A DNA stretch of 64,000 nucleotides from Clostridiales bacterium (GCA_022787565.1 JALFVN010000028.1:124001-188000), one strand, 5' to 3'. Shown: positions 34,311 to 42,070, counted from the first letter of the stretch. Numbers and translations: made by a program. Notes: generated from the sequence alone by a model not told the origin.

Positions 34311-34343
34311 TTCATCCAAAGTGCGAAAGGCGGTGAGCTGCAA

Positions 34344-34718
34344 TTGAAAAAACTGGTCGAACTTTTTCTTGAGAATCTGTCAACGAGGGATGTTTTCCTC
34401 TTCAGGATCGCCTGCGGAGCTTGCGGTACAGAATTTGCCAACAAACCACAGCGCTTCTCCAAAGCAGGACTCGAACCCCAAACAGAAGGAAAGAAAGTTA
34501 TCTTCGATGCGGTCTATGAACAGGAATTCCGGGCAGCCCGGCAGTCAGCCATTCGGGATGCGGCGGAGAATCTGAATTATTGCCCCATCTGCAAACGGCT
34601 GGTCTGCAACCGGTGCTTTCTGATCTGTGACGATCTGGACATGTGTAAACAATGCGCAGACCATCTGGAAGAAACAGGTATACCCGTCCTGACTGATGTG
34701 CTGGAAGCTGTAATCTGA
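34344..34718 (+). CDS. Small cysteine-rich zinc-binding-like protein, function unknown
   Basis: 124 residues starting at TTG 34344 after AAAGGCGGTGAG. No ATG is usable, since the first internal Met lies near the C-terminus. The cysteines form pairs: CGACG near residue 25, then CPICKRLVCNRCFLIC and CKQCADHL between about 80 and 108. This looks like one zinc ribbon plus a cross-braced RING/FYVE-like zinc cluster. I do not recognise a named family. It starts a three-gene run with a DUF4428-type protein (23 bases on) and a lipoprotein. Confidence 0.65.
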   Translation: MKKLVELFLENLSTRDVFLFRIACGACGTEFANKPQRFSKAGLEPQTEGKKVIFDAVYEQEFRAARQSAIRDAAENLNYCPICKRLVCNRCFLICDDLDMCKQCADHLEETGIPVLTDVLEAVI

Positions 34719-34740
34719 AATGAGAAAAGGAGAAAAAAAT

Positions 34741-35598
34741 ATGGGTCTTTTTGACAGATTTAAGAAGCAGGATTGTGAAATCTGCGGCAAAGAAGTGGGT
34801 ATGTTTGGCTATAAAAAGCTGGAAGACGGCGAGATCTGCAAGGATTGCGTAAAGCTCCTTTCTCCCTGGTTTGAAGATCGCAGACATACTACCGTGGCAC
34901 AGATCAAGGAGCAGATTGCATACCGGCAGCAGAATGCAAAGGAACTGGAGAACTTCACGATTTCCAGACAAATCGGTAAGAACGAGTACATCATGTACAT
35001 TGAGGAAATCGATGGTATTCCTACCCGCTTCTTTGTGACCAATCAGTCCGACTACAAGGCAGTGAACCCCGATATTATTTTCTTCAAAGACGTTGTTTCC
35101 TGCATTACCGATGTGGATGAGCGGCACGAGGAAATAAAGCAGCGCAACAGCGAGGGCCAGATGGTCAGCTACCGCCCGCCCAGATACAAGCACCATCATA
35201 ATTTCTATATCAGGATGGAGTTTCGCAACAACCCTTATTTCCATGAAATCAAGTTCCGGATTAACAGCAGCGACATCGTTCTGGAGACCGAGGGAGATGT
35301 GGGCGGCGGCATCGGCGGTGCGGTTCTGGCTGGTGTTTTGCAGGGCGCCGGGATCAACACCCGGGGCGCGCAGGCCGAAACTCCGGGAAACTTCTCTGAG
35401 AGACGCCGCTATGCGGAATGCGCCGCCATCTGTCAAAAGATCGAGCAGGCCGTGGAAGACGGCAAGCGCGGCGCGCAGCCTGCCACGGTCATTATCGCCG
35501 CACCTGTACAGGAAGCACCCAAGCCCAAATTCTGCCCCAACTGCGGCGCGCCTTATGAGGGCGGCAAGTTCTGCCAGAACTGTGGAAGTAAGTTATAA
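34741..35598 (+). CDS. DUF4428-type protein with N- and C-terminal zinc ribbons
   Basis: 285 residues. The N-terminal zinc-binding segment (CEICGKEVGMFGYKKLEDGE, then ICKDC) matches DUF4428. The middle (about 75-185) is a beta-rich domain resembling the PH-like regions often found in such proteins. A glycine-rich hydrophobic patch (GGGIGGAVLAGVLQGAG) follows. The C-terminus is a classic zinc ribbon (FCPNCGAPYEGGKFCQNCG). ATG 34741 is supported by AAAAGGAGA. The role is unknown; the company of another zinc protein and a lipoprotein suggests a shared accessory function. Confidence 0.72.
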   Translation: MGLFDRFKKQDCEICGKEVGMFGYKKLEDGEICKDCVKLLSPWFEDRRHTTVAQIKEQIAYRQQNAKELENFTISRQIGKNEYIMYIEEIDGIPTRFFVTNQSDYKAVNPDIIFFKDVVSCITDVDERHEEIKQRNSEGQMVSYRPPRYKHHHNFYIRMEFRNNPYFHEIKFRINSSDIVLETEGDVGGGIGGAVLAGVLQGAGINTRGAQAETPGNFSERRRYAECAAICQKIEQAVEDGKRGAQPATVIIAAPVQEAPKPKFCPNCGAPYEGGKFCQNCGSKL

Positions 35599-35630
35599 AA
35601 CCATTACATAAATCGAAAGGAAAAACGGAT

Positions 35631-36899
35631 ATGAAAAAGATAATTGCGATTCTGCTGACGTTTGTCCTGCTGCTGTCTTTGGCAGCCTGCGGCGGTGGCG
35701 AGCCGGACCCCAATGCGGGCAAGTATCAGGGCATTTCCGCCAAAGCGTTAGGCATGACCATGGACATGTCTGAGGTCTATCCCGGTGAGACCTGGGTGGA
35801 GCTGAAGTCCGGCGGCAAGGGCACCGTCATGCTGGACGGCGATGATTTCCCCATGAAGTGGACGCTGGATGGTGAAGCCATCACCATCACCATTGATGGT
35901 GTTGACAGTGTGGGAAGGCTTGCCGACGGCGTTATCACCGTGGACCTGATGGACATGGGTGTGGAGATGACCTTCCTGAAGGAAGGCGCTGAGATGCCTG
36001 CCCCCGAAGTTACTTATAACGATGCGGGCTACTGGGAAATCGTCCGGATGGAGAGCGAAGATCCCGCGTCCGCCATTTCCGAGGAGGATATGGCGTTCGT
36101 CAAGTCTGTCGGTGTTCTGATGTACATGGAGCTGAATGCTGACGGTACCGGCGCTCTGTTCATGGAGGAGGAAATGCCTCTGACCTGGGCTGACGGCGCC
36201 ATTTCCTTCCCCGAGGAAAACATGACCGTTTCCTACACCCTGGAGAACGGGGAAATGAAGCTGGACATGATCGAGACGGTTATCGTCCTGCGCAAGGGCG
36301 AGAAGCCGGAGCCTGTGACGTCTGAGATGGAGCAGGCCGGATTTACCTATTTCATGGAAGAGGGCAAGCCTTACGCCTTTGTCAACCGGTGTGCCGACAA
36401 CAAGGATCTTGATACTGTCGGTGAAGCGACAGTCGTCAGCTATGAAATCTTCGAGTCCGCCGATGGCTATGAACCTTTGGAGGGTTACGAGTGGCGTGCG
36501 GTTACGATAGAAATTCGGTTTTTTGATGATAACGCCTGGGAATACGGAATCGAGGGTGTCACTCGTAGCTATGAAGACTATTACCACGTAAAACTCCTTG
36601 ACGATACCGCTGAGCTGATAGAAGAAACAGATACTTACGATCAGTACCGGTATACCATCATCCATAACGGCCAGGAGATGGATGCCTATTATTTCATTAA
36701 TTATGGTACTTGGAGTGATTGGTTTTCTGACGGGAACGGAAACCACGAGTGTACACTCACCTTAGTAGATGAGTTCCTGGTGCCGATCGGCTACGACGGC
36801 TGTGTGGTGAGCATTAGGAATAGTCGTGTGGAGTGGCCTGACGGTGCTTACATTACCGACCTGGACCCCGATGACTTCCTTCTGTTCCGATTGAACTGA
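35631..36899 (+). CDS. Secreted lipoprotein, function unknown
   Basis: 422 residues. A lipoprotein signal peptide ends in LSLAAC at about residue 20, followed by GGGEPDPNAG, so the protein should be anchored outside the membrane. Two similar beta-rich segments (about 55-115 and 145-215) share a GTGxLxxxxxxMxLxWxxDG pattern, typical of small clostridial lipoprotein repeats. The C-terminal part (about 230-422), rich in Tyr, Asp and Glu, is different and unrecognised. AAAGGA lies before the ATG. It is third in the 34344-36899 unit. Confidence 0.75.
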   Translation: MKKIIAILLTFVLLLSLAACGGGEPDPNAGKYQGISAKALGMTMDMSEVYPGETWVELKSGGKGTVMLDGDDFPMKWTLDGEAITITIDGVDSVGRLADGVITVDLMDMGVEMTFLKEGAEMPAPEVTYNDAGYWEIVRMESEDPASAISEEDMAFVKSVGVLMYMELNADGTGALFMEEEMPLTWADGAISFPEENMTVSYTLENGEMKLDMIETVIVLRKGEKPEPVTSEMEQAGFTYFMEEGKPYAFVNRCADNKDLDTVGEATVVSYEIFESADGYEPLEGYEWRAVTIEIRFFDDNAWEYGIEGVTRSYEDYYHVKLLDDTAELIEETDTYDQYRYTIIHNGQEMDAYYFINYGTWSDWFSDGNGNHECTLTLVDEFLVPIGYDGCVVSIRNSRVEWPDGAYITDLDPDDFLLFRLN

Positions 36900-36969
36900 T
36901 TTTTCCGTTAAGGATCCCTATATGGCAGCTTCTCCTCTTTCGTTCTGCATTATATTGATTCTTCTATTC

Positions 36970-37131
36970 GGTTACAAGTGGAGATGCCGGGTTACAGCCG
37001 TAGGCCTTCGGTTACAAACTATTGGGGGCAGTTACATTAACCCGGCCGTCGCCTAAATCGGGATTTGTGAAATACCGCTTCACGGTGTGAAATATGGCTT
37101 CGCCATGTGAAATGCCTGCGGGCGTGAGAGG
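36970..37131. repeat. Intergenic arrays with exact 20-bp periodicity
   Basis: The gap 36900-37302 has no supported gene. It carries two arrays. GGTTACA recurs at 36970, 36990 and 37010, and AGTTACA at 37030, exactly 20 bp apart. Then TGTGAAAT recurs at 37066, 37086 and 37106, again 20 bp apart, with a degenerate GTGAGAG near 37124. In the second array each unit contains a small hairpin with a TTC-type loop (ATGGC-TTC-GCCAT; CCG-CTTCA-CGG). GCCCGAAGGGC and a CGG-rich stem before TTTTTT (near 37220) follow. It resembles dispersed structured repeats of gut Clostridia. No spacer-like unique sequences, so it is not CRISPR. Confidence 0.7.
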
Positions 37132-37241
37132 GTTTATTTCATTTCATAATGCCCGAAGGGCAAGGAAAGCTCAGGCCACACCGCAGAACGAAGCGGTCAC
37201 GGCGGAAAACCGTCTCTTTTTTACGGCTGCCGCCAAATCTC

Positions 37242-37269
37242 TTGCTTATTTTTTCGTATATGGTAAAAT
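37242..37269 (+). promoter_or_regulatory. Possible promoter of the acyltransferase gene
   Basis: TTGCTT (37242-37247), a 16-bp spacer and TAAAAT (37264-37269), 33 bases before the start codon. Confidence 0.45.
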
Positions 37270-37302
37270 ACTACAGATAAAAATTGTACTGGAGAACAGC
37301 GT

Positions 37303-38580
37303 ATGAAAATCAAGGTCGTCGACAAATCCTATGACCAGGTGCTGGCTCTGCCGCGGGAAGAACACAGAAAGCCTCTCAAGCCCTCCATCCTTTTCCGCAC
37401 GCTGCTGAAGCTCCTCTCCGCCGCGGATCTGAAGGCCACCAATTTTCAGTGCCGCAGCATCGGCATGGAGCGTCTGGGGGCCGATGAGCCCTGTCTGTTC
37501 CTGATGAATCATTCCAGCTTCATCGACCTGAAAATCGCCTCAACAATTCTCTATCCCCGTCCGTTCAACATTGTCTGTACCTCCGACGGCTTTGTGGGCA
37601 AGGCATGGCTGATGCGGCATCTGGGCTGTATTCCCACGCAGAAGTTTGTGTCCGACCTCAGTCTGGTGCGGGATATGCTCTACACCGTCAGGGAATTGCG
37701 CAGCTCTGTTCTGATGTACCCCGAGGCCAGCTACTCCTTTGACGGTACGGCCACGCCCCTGCCGGAGAGCATAGGAAAATGCGTAAAAATGCTGGGCGTG
37801 CCGGTGGTGATGATCCGCACCTATGGCGCTTTCGCCCGGGATCCGCTGTATAACGGGCTGCAGCTGCGCAAGGTGGAAGTTTCCGCGGAAATGGAATATC
37901 TCCTGTCTCCCCAGGAGATTGCCGAGGCCAGCCCGGCAGAGATCAACGCGCTGCTGGCAGAGCGCTTCTCCTTTGACAACTTCCGTGACCAGCAGAAGCG
38001 GCAGATCCGCATTACCGAGCCTTTCCGGGCCGACGGCTTGAACCGCGTTCTCTACAAATGCCCTCACTGCGGCAAGGAAGGTGCCATGACCGGTCAGGGG
38101 ATCAGCCTTCGCTGCGGCGGCTGCGGAAAAACGTATCTGCTGACCGAAACCGGTTTTCTTCAAGCCCAGGAAGGAGAAACAGAATATCCCCATATTCCGG
38201 ATTGGTACCGCTGGGAGAGAAGCTGTGTGCGGAAGGCGCTGCTGGACGGCAGCTACCGGCTGGATATTCCTGTAAGCATCTGTATGCTGGTAGACAGCAA
38301 ATCTATCTATCGGGTGGGCGAAGGGCGTCTGATCCACAGCCGGGAAGGTTTCCATCTCAGCGGCTGTGATGGAAAGCTTGATTACAGACAGAAGCCCGTT
38401 TCCTCCTACAGTCTTTACTCCGATTATTTCTGGTACGAGCTTGGCGACATGATCTGCATCGGCAACAGCAAGGTGCTTTACTACTGCTTCCCCGCCGTGC
38501 AGCAGGATATGGTGGCAAAGACCCGTCTTGCTGCCGAAGAGCTCTACAAGCTGACAAAGGCAGGCCAGCTTTCCGATTAA
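37303..38580 (+). CDS. 1-acylglycerol-3-phosphate acyltransferase-like domain fused to a zinc-ribbon module
   Basis: 425 residues. The PlsC/LPLAT domain covers about 35-200. The catalytic H-x4-D box is NHSSFID, and the second block is LMYPEASYSFDGTATPLP in the place of the usual EGTRS. It should transfer acyl chains to a lysophospholipid or similar acceptor at the membrane. Residues about 250-280 form a zinc ribbon (CPHCGKEG, then CGGCGKTY), and an unrecognised C-terminal domain of about 140 residues follows. No membrane helix is obvious. GGAGAA precedes the ATG. The acceptor and the purpose of the added domain are unknown. Confidence 0.78.
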   Translation: MKIKVVDKSYDQVLALPREEHRKPLKPSILFRTLLKLLSAADLKATNFQCRSIGMERLGADEPCLFLMNHSSFIDLKIASTILYPRPFNIVCTSDGFVGKAWLMRHLGCIPTQKFVSDLSLVRDMLYTVRELRSSVLMYPEASYSFDGTATPLPESIGKCVKMLGVPVVMIRTYGAFARDPLYNGLQLRKVEVSAEMEYLLSPQEIAEASPAEINALLAERFSFDNFRDQQKRQIRITEPFRADGLNRVLYKCPHCGKEGAMTGQGISLRCGGCGKTYLLTETGFLQAQEGETEYPHIPDWYRWERSCVRKALLDGSYRLDIPVSICMLVDSKSIYRVGEGRLIHSREGFHLSGCDGKLDYRQKPVSSYSLYSDYFWYELGDMICIGNSKVLYYCFPAVQQDMVAKTRLAAEELYKLTKAGQLSD

Positions 38581-38601
38581 GCGAAACGGCTTTTCTCACC
38601 C

Positions 38602-39111
38602 TTATGCGCTTTTCCTGGCCTCCGCGGTCAGCGTTGCGATACCGATCAGGTTGGTGATGATCGTGATGATGTCAAAGGCAAAAGAAACATAATTGGACAG
38701 AGAAAAGTCAAAGACCAGCCAGAATATCTGGGCGACGATCAAAACCACCTTCAAGCGCCGCTCCCCTTTGATGTCCAGAAGCCAGGTGTAAATGCAGGTG
38801 GAAAGCATGGGCAGGATACCAAGCCAGCCTGCGGTATTGGCATACAGACTCAGGGCGACCAGAATAACCGTAAACAAAATCTTCAGCGGCACGGTCAGCT
38901 CCCGCTTTGCGCAGACCAGATTTCGGGCAATGCTGACGGCGGCGGAGATGGTGCCGGTGATGCCGCCCAGAACCAGATTCGCCAATCCCATGATCCCGAA
39001 CTGAACACACTGTACCGTCAGAATTTGTTTCCGCTTTTTCAGCAGGCCAATACAGGCCATCAGGATCGCCCCGATCAGGGACAGGGCGTTGCCGATAATA
39101 ATTCTGTCCAT
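38602..39111 (-). CDS. YgjV-family inner membrane protein
   Basis: 169 residues with five or six membrane helices. The N-terminal IGNALSLIGAILMACIGLLK and the VQFGIMGLANLVLGG, ISAAVSIARNLVCAKRELTV blocks match the YgjV family, whose function is unknown. The ATG at 39111 follows GGAGG by five bases, whereas the ATG at 39123 would bury that site. The leader upstream is remarkable: a consensus promoter, a branched RNA fold and an intrinsic terminator that ends just before the ribosome binding site, implying ligand- or factor-controlled expression. Confidence 0.82.
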   Translation of the reverse strand: MDRIIIGNALSLIGAILMACIGLLKKRKQILTVQCVQFGIMGLANLVLGGITGTISAAVSIARNLVCAKRELTVPLKILFTVILVALSLYANTAGWLGILPMLSTCIYTWLLDIKGERRLKVVLIVAQIFWLVFDFSLSNYVSFAFDIITIITNLIGIATLTAEARKSA

Positions 39112-39123
39112 TTTTTCCTCCAT

Positions 39124-39164
39124 AAAAAAACTGCCTGAGCCAAGCGGCGTCAGGCAGTTTTTTT
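39124..39164 (-). terminator. Intrinsic terminator in the ygjV-like leader (expression-platform candidate)
   Basis: AAAAAAACTGCCTGA and TCAGGCAGTTTTTTT form a long stem around an 11-base loop, with U-runs on either strand. On the minus strand it ends directly before the GGAGG site of the ygjV-like gene. Confidence 0.85.
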
Positions 39165-39167
39165 GAA

Positions 39168-39238
39168 ACAGCGGCCCACGGACACCGAAGGGTTCAGTGT
39201 CACTGTTAACGATTTACGGTCGTTTCTGGGGCGCCTGT
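39168..39238 (-). ncRNA. Riboswitch-like three-way-junction leader upstream of the ygjV-like gene
   Basis: On the minus strand TGGGGCGCCTGT-side and ACAGCGGCCCA-side strands (39238-39227 with 39178-39168) can close a P1 stem. Inside are a small hairpin AACGA/TCGTT (39224-39208) and a nine-bp hairpin GACACTGAA/TTCGGTGTC with loop CCC (39201-39181). A strong terminator follows within four bases of P1. A promoter lies about 30 bases upstream. Promoter, branched fold, terminator, then RBS is standard riboswitch architecture. I could not match the fold to any riboswitch class I know; the fold is by eye only. Confidence 0.5.
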
Positions 39239-39265
39239 CCAATCACAGACATAAATGACTCTGGT

Positions 39266-39294
39266 ATAGTAGCATAATGCCCGTCCATTGTCAA
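39266..39294 (-). promoter_or_regulatory. Promoter of the ygjV-like gene
   Basis: On the minus strand: TTGACA (39294-39289), a 17-bp spacer and TACTAT (39271-39266). It fixes the transcript start near 39259, so the leader is about 145 bases. Confidence 0.85.
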
Positions 39295-39327
39295 TTCAGC
39301 TACGGGCAGAAGGTAAAACAGCCTCCT

Positions 39328-39540
39328 TCAGAAAAAGTCACGGAGGGCATCTTTGGCGGCTTGCCGGACGTCTTTGTCCTCCGTCTGGGCAGCGGCTTTT
39401 TTGAAATAGTCCCTGGCTTTGGCCTTGTCCACCGGGGTGCCCTCGCCCTTCTCGTACATCAGGCCGGTGCTGAACTGGGAATCTGTGTCCCCCTTTATTG
39501 CAGGGAGGATTCTATCATCTCCCCTTAAAGGGAGAGTCAA
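39328..39540 (-). pseudogene. Fragment of a Sel1-repeat (tetratricopeptide-like) protein
   Basis: A 70-codon open frame without a convincing start. The segment FSTGLMYEKGEGTPVDKA followed by RDYFKKAAAQ is one clear Sel1-like repeat (G-x-x-Y-x-x-G-x-G-x-x-x-D-x-x-K-A). Functional Sel1 proteins have several repeats, so this is probably a decayed remnant. The 5' end is a short inverted repeat (CTCCC/GGGGAG type). The gap 39541-39787 is AT-rich and shows nothing else. Confidence 0.5.
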
Positions 39541-39787
39541 GCCTTTTTTTATTTTTTCTCTCTGTTATAACGTTATTTTTCCATGGCAAACAAAACAGAA
39601 AACGGACACATAATCAATATACTGTAACTCCTCGTCTTTTCCCCATGCCGGAGTAAATTGCTCAAGCCAAGGACGACAATGGGTTCAAAATCAGCTGATA
39701 AGGGTTTAATCTCTTCATAATTTTTTATCATTCTTCTCCGTTTTACAAAAAGAGGACAAAGTTTGCTTTTTATGGGGAAATACAGTA

Positions 39788-40483
39788 TTACAGCTCTTCC
39801 ACGTTTCTTACGTCCTCAATGGCGCTGATGTTCTTGACCAGGCCCTGGTCAAGCTGCCTCCTGCTGGCCTGAAGGGTCAGTACGGCGCAGTAATAATGCT
39901 CGTCCCCATCGCCGGTCACACGGGAAATCTCCAGCCCGCTGGTTTTGATGTGCCCTTCTTTCAGCACACGGATCACGTTCTCGATACAATTCGCATGGGC
40001 ATATTCGATGTACAGGTTCACATCGTGTACCTGGCGGGCAAAGCGGTACTCCAGCTTAATGAGCAGCAGCTCCGCAATGATCACGGCCACCGTGGCTGCT
40101 ATGGCACATTCAGCATAGCCCGCGCCGCAGACCAGCCCGATGACTGCCGAGGTCCAGAGACCGGCAGCAGTGGTCAGGCCCTTGACCTGCTTGCGCTTGG
40201 TGACAATGATGGTACCCGCGCCGATGAAGCCGATACCGGCAATGACCTGGGCGCCGAGACGGCCCACATCGGTATAAAAGTGCATTTCCAGGCAGAGATA
40301 CTGGCTGGTCAGGGTGGTCATGGCCGCGCCCAGACAGATGAGAATATGGGTACGGAAGCCGGCGGGACGGCGCTTGTATTCCCGCTCAATGCCAATAATG
40401 CCGCCGCAGATCACGGCCAGCACAAGGCGTACGGCCACTGCCAGAAAACTCATATCCCGGACAAAATCAAAGCATGATAACAT
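39788..40483 (-). CDS. MgtC/SapB family membrane protein (second of a tandem pair)
   Basis: 231 residues. The hydrophobic MgtC domain covers about 12-150, with the family signatures GGIIGIEREYKRRPAGFRTH, RLGAQVIAGIGFIGAGTIIV and VKGLTTAAGLWTSAVIGLVC. A C-terminal cytoplasmic ACT-like domain (about 160-231) follows. MgtC proteins affect magnesium limitation and ATP synthase in pathogens, but the role in Clostridia is unclear. GGAGG precedes the ATG and the gap to the upstream paralogue is 14 bases, so the two are one operon. Confidence 0.88.
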   Translation of the reverse strand: MLSCFDFVRDMSFLAVAVRLVLAVICGGIIGIEREYKRRPAGFRTHILICLGAAMTTLTSQYLCLEMHFYTDVGRLGAQVIAGIGFIGAGTIIVTKRKQVKGLTTAAGLWTSAVIGLVCGAGYAECAIAATVAVIIAELLLIKLEYRFARQVHDVNLYIEYAHANCIENVIRVLKEGHIKTSGLEISRVTGDGDEHYYCAVLTLQASRRQLDQGLVKNISAIEDVRNVEEL

Positions 40484-40497
40484 TGCCGCGCCTCCTT

Positions 40498-41217
40498 TCA
40501 GACCTCTTCAATGCCGATGATCCCGTCAAGCATGGAGAGCTTGGCCAGAATTTCGGTGTGCTGCTGTTTCTGGGGCAGACGCACATTGAACAGCGCGTTG
40601 ATCTGGCTCATATGGGCATTCTGTTCCTTGTCGATCTCCACATCATAGATCATGATGTTTTCGGCCTTCATCCGGGCCACAATATTGCCCAGATTTTCAA
40701 TGCTGTCCATCTCAATGTAAATATTCAGGTTTCTGGCCTTGGCCATAACCCAGTTTTCGATGTAGGGCAGCACCCGCATACACAGTTCGATAAGCAGGAA
40801 ACCCACCAGCATACACTCGTAAAAACCCGCGCCGATGGCAAGTCCCATACATGCCGAGGCCCAGAGACCCGCAGCAGTGGTCAGTCCCTTGACCTCCTGC
40901 CGTCCGGTGACGATGATGGTGCCCGCGCCCAGAAAGCCCACGCCGTTGATGACCTGCGCGCCAAAGCGGGACACGTCGGTCTTGCTGCCGTCGGCAATGG
41001 CCAGCCACTGGGTCTTCAGCATCAGATCCAGGTACTGGCTCAAAATCATGGTCAGAGCCGCGCCGAGAGCCACCAGCATATAGGTACGGAAACCGGCAGG
41101 TCTCCGTTTTCTCTCCCGCTCAAAACCCACAAGGCCGCCCATCAGCATGGCCAGAATGATCCTCAGTGCCATGGATACCATATTCAGCTGTCTCAGATAG
41201 GCAAAACAGGCTTCCAT
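40498..41217 (-). CDS. MgtC/SapB family membrane protein (first of a tandem pair)
   Basis: 239 residues. The same blocks are present: GGLVGFERERKRRPAGFRTY, RFGAQVINGVGFLGAGTIIV and VKGLTTAAGLWASACMGLAI. An ACT-like C-terminus ends in a GIIGIEEV strand. It is clearly paralogous to the next gene but has a longer loop after helix 3 (SQYLDLMLKTQWLAIADGSK). The start is ambiguous between ATG 41226 and 41217; GGGATGG spaces better with 41217. A perfect hairpin lies in its leader. Confidence 0.86.
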   Translation of the reverse strand: MEACFAYLRQLNMVSMALRIILAMLMGGLVGFERERKRRPAGFRTYMLVALGAALTMILSQYLDLMLKTQWLAIADGSKTDVSRFGAQVINGVGFLGAGTIIVTGRQEVKGLTTAAGLWASACMGLAIGAGFYECMLVGFLLIELCMRVLPYIENWVMAKARNLNIYIEMDSIENLGNIVARMKAENIMIYDVEIDKEQNAHMSQINALFNVRLPQKQQHTEILAKLSMLDGIIGIEEV

Positions 41218-41241
41218 ATCCACCATCCCAAAATAAGAATT

Positions 41242-41269
41242 CGGGGTGCCCACAGTATGCGGCACCCCG
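41242..41269 (-). promoter_or_regulatory. Hairpin in the mgtC-pair leader
   Basis: CGGGGTGCC (41242-41250) and GGCACCCCG (41261-41269) form a perfect nine-bp stem between a TATAAT-like box (41288-41283, minus strand) and the start codon. It is too small for an M-box. It may protect the 5' end or act on translation. Confidence 0.4.
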
Positions 41270-41338
41270 TGTCGTTTAGTCGATTATAGCATCAGACTTT
41301 AAAAAAACATAGCGGTAAACTTTACAAAGATTTTACAT

Positions 41339-42064
41339 TCAAACTGTCGGTTTTAACGAATCGAATTGTTTTTCCAGCAAAGCGGGCAGCTGCTCCAGGG
41401 CCGTGATGCGGTAGTCCGGCCGGATATCCTCTCTGGGCGTCTTGCCACGGGGATCATACCAGCAGGTCTTTATCCCGGCGTTGATGCCGCCCTGGATATC
41501 GGAGGTCAGGCTGTCGCCCACGATGATGGCCCGCTCCCGGTCAAAGCCGGAGATCCGGGCAAAGCAGGCGTCGAAAAATTCCTTTCGGGGCTTGTCATAG
41601 CCGACTCTTTGGGAAATAAATATCTCCTCAAAATATCCGGCGATCCCCGCGCTGGCTATACGGCTGTCCTGCACGCTGAGATTCCCATTTGAAACGATAA
41701 AGAGCCGGTATTTGCCGTAAAGCTCCTTCAAAAGCGCCTCTGCCCCGGGCATGAACCAGTGTCCCCGGCCCAGCAGCCCCTCGTAGATTTTCTGGGCTTC
41801 CACGCCGGAGCGCTCCACCCCCAGCTCACCGAACAGCATTTCAAAGCGGCTGGTCAGCACCTCTTCCCGGGTGATCAGTCCCCGCTCCAGCAGTTCCCAA
41901 CGGTCGGCGTTGATCTGGCTGTACCGGCGGATAATGCTCTCCTCCGGCTCTATTCCCAGCTGCGCAAGGGTCTTTGAGACCGCATTGGCCTCCGCCTGAT
42001 GGAAGTCCAGTATGGTATCGTCCAGGTCCAGCAGCACAAAGACCGGCTGATTGATCTCTCCCAT
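41339..42064 (-). CDS. yjjG: YjjG-family HAD phosphatase (noncanonical pyrimidine nucleotidase-like)
   Basis: 241 residues. The HAD motifs are I: LLDLDDTILDF, II: FIVSNGN, III: a Lys in YDKPRKEFFD, and IV: IIVGDSLTSDIQGG. The helical cap lies between about 20 and 95. YjjG relatives dephosphorylate dUMP, dTMP and modified pyrimidine nucleotides, a house-cleaning role. It is six bases after murF and likely co-transcribed with it. Confidence 0.85.
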   Translation of the reverse strand: MGEINQPVFVLLDLDDTILDFHQAEANAVSKTLAQLGIEPEESIIRRYSQINADRWELLERGLITREEVLTSRFEMLFGELGVERSGVEAQKIYEGLLGRGHWFMPGAEALLKELYGKYRLFIVSNGNLSVQDSRIASAGIAGYFEEIFISQRVGYDKPRKEFFDACFARISGFDRERAIIVGDSLTSDIQGGINAGIKTCWYDPRGKTPREDIRPDYRITALEQLPALLEKQFDSLKPTV

Positions 42065-42070
42065 CTGTTT

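Noticed and set aside
36970-37131. CRISPR array hypothesis for the 20-bp periodic repeats
   Set aside because: The repeat unit is 7-8 bp with about 12-13 bp between copies, far shorter than CRISPR repeat-spacer units, and no cas gene is nearby.
41217-41338. Magnesium M-box riboswitch ahead of the MgtC-like genes
   Set aside because: The leader is only about 60 bases with one hairpin. An M-box needs well over 100 bases with several helices.
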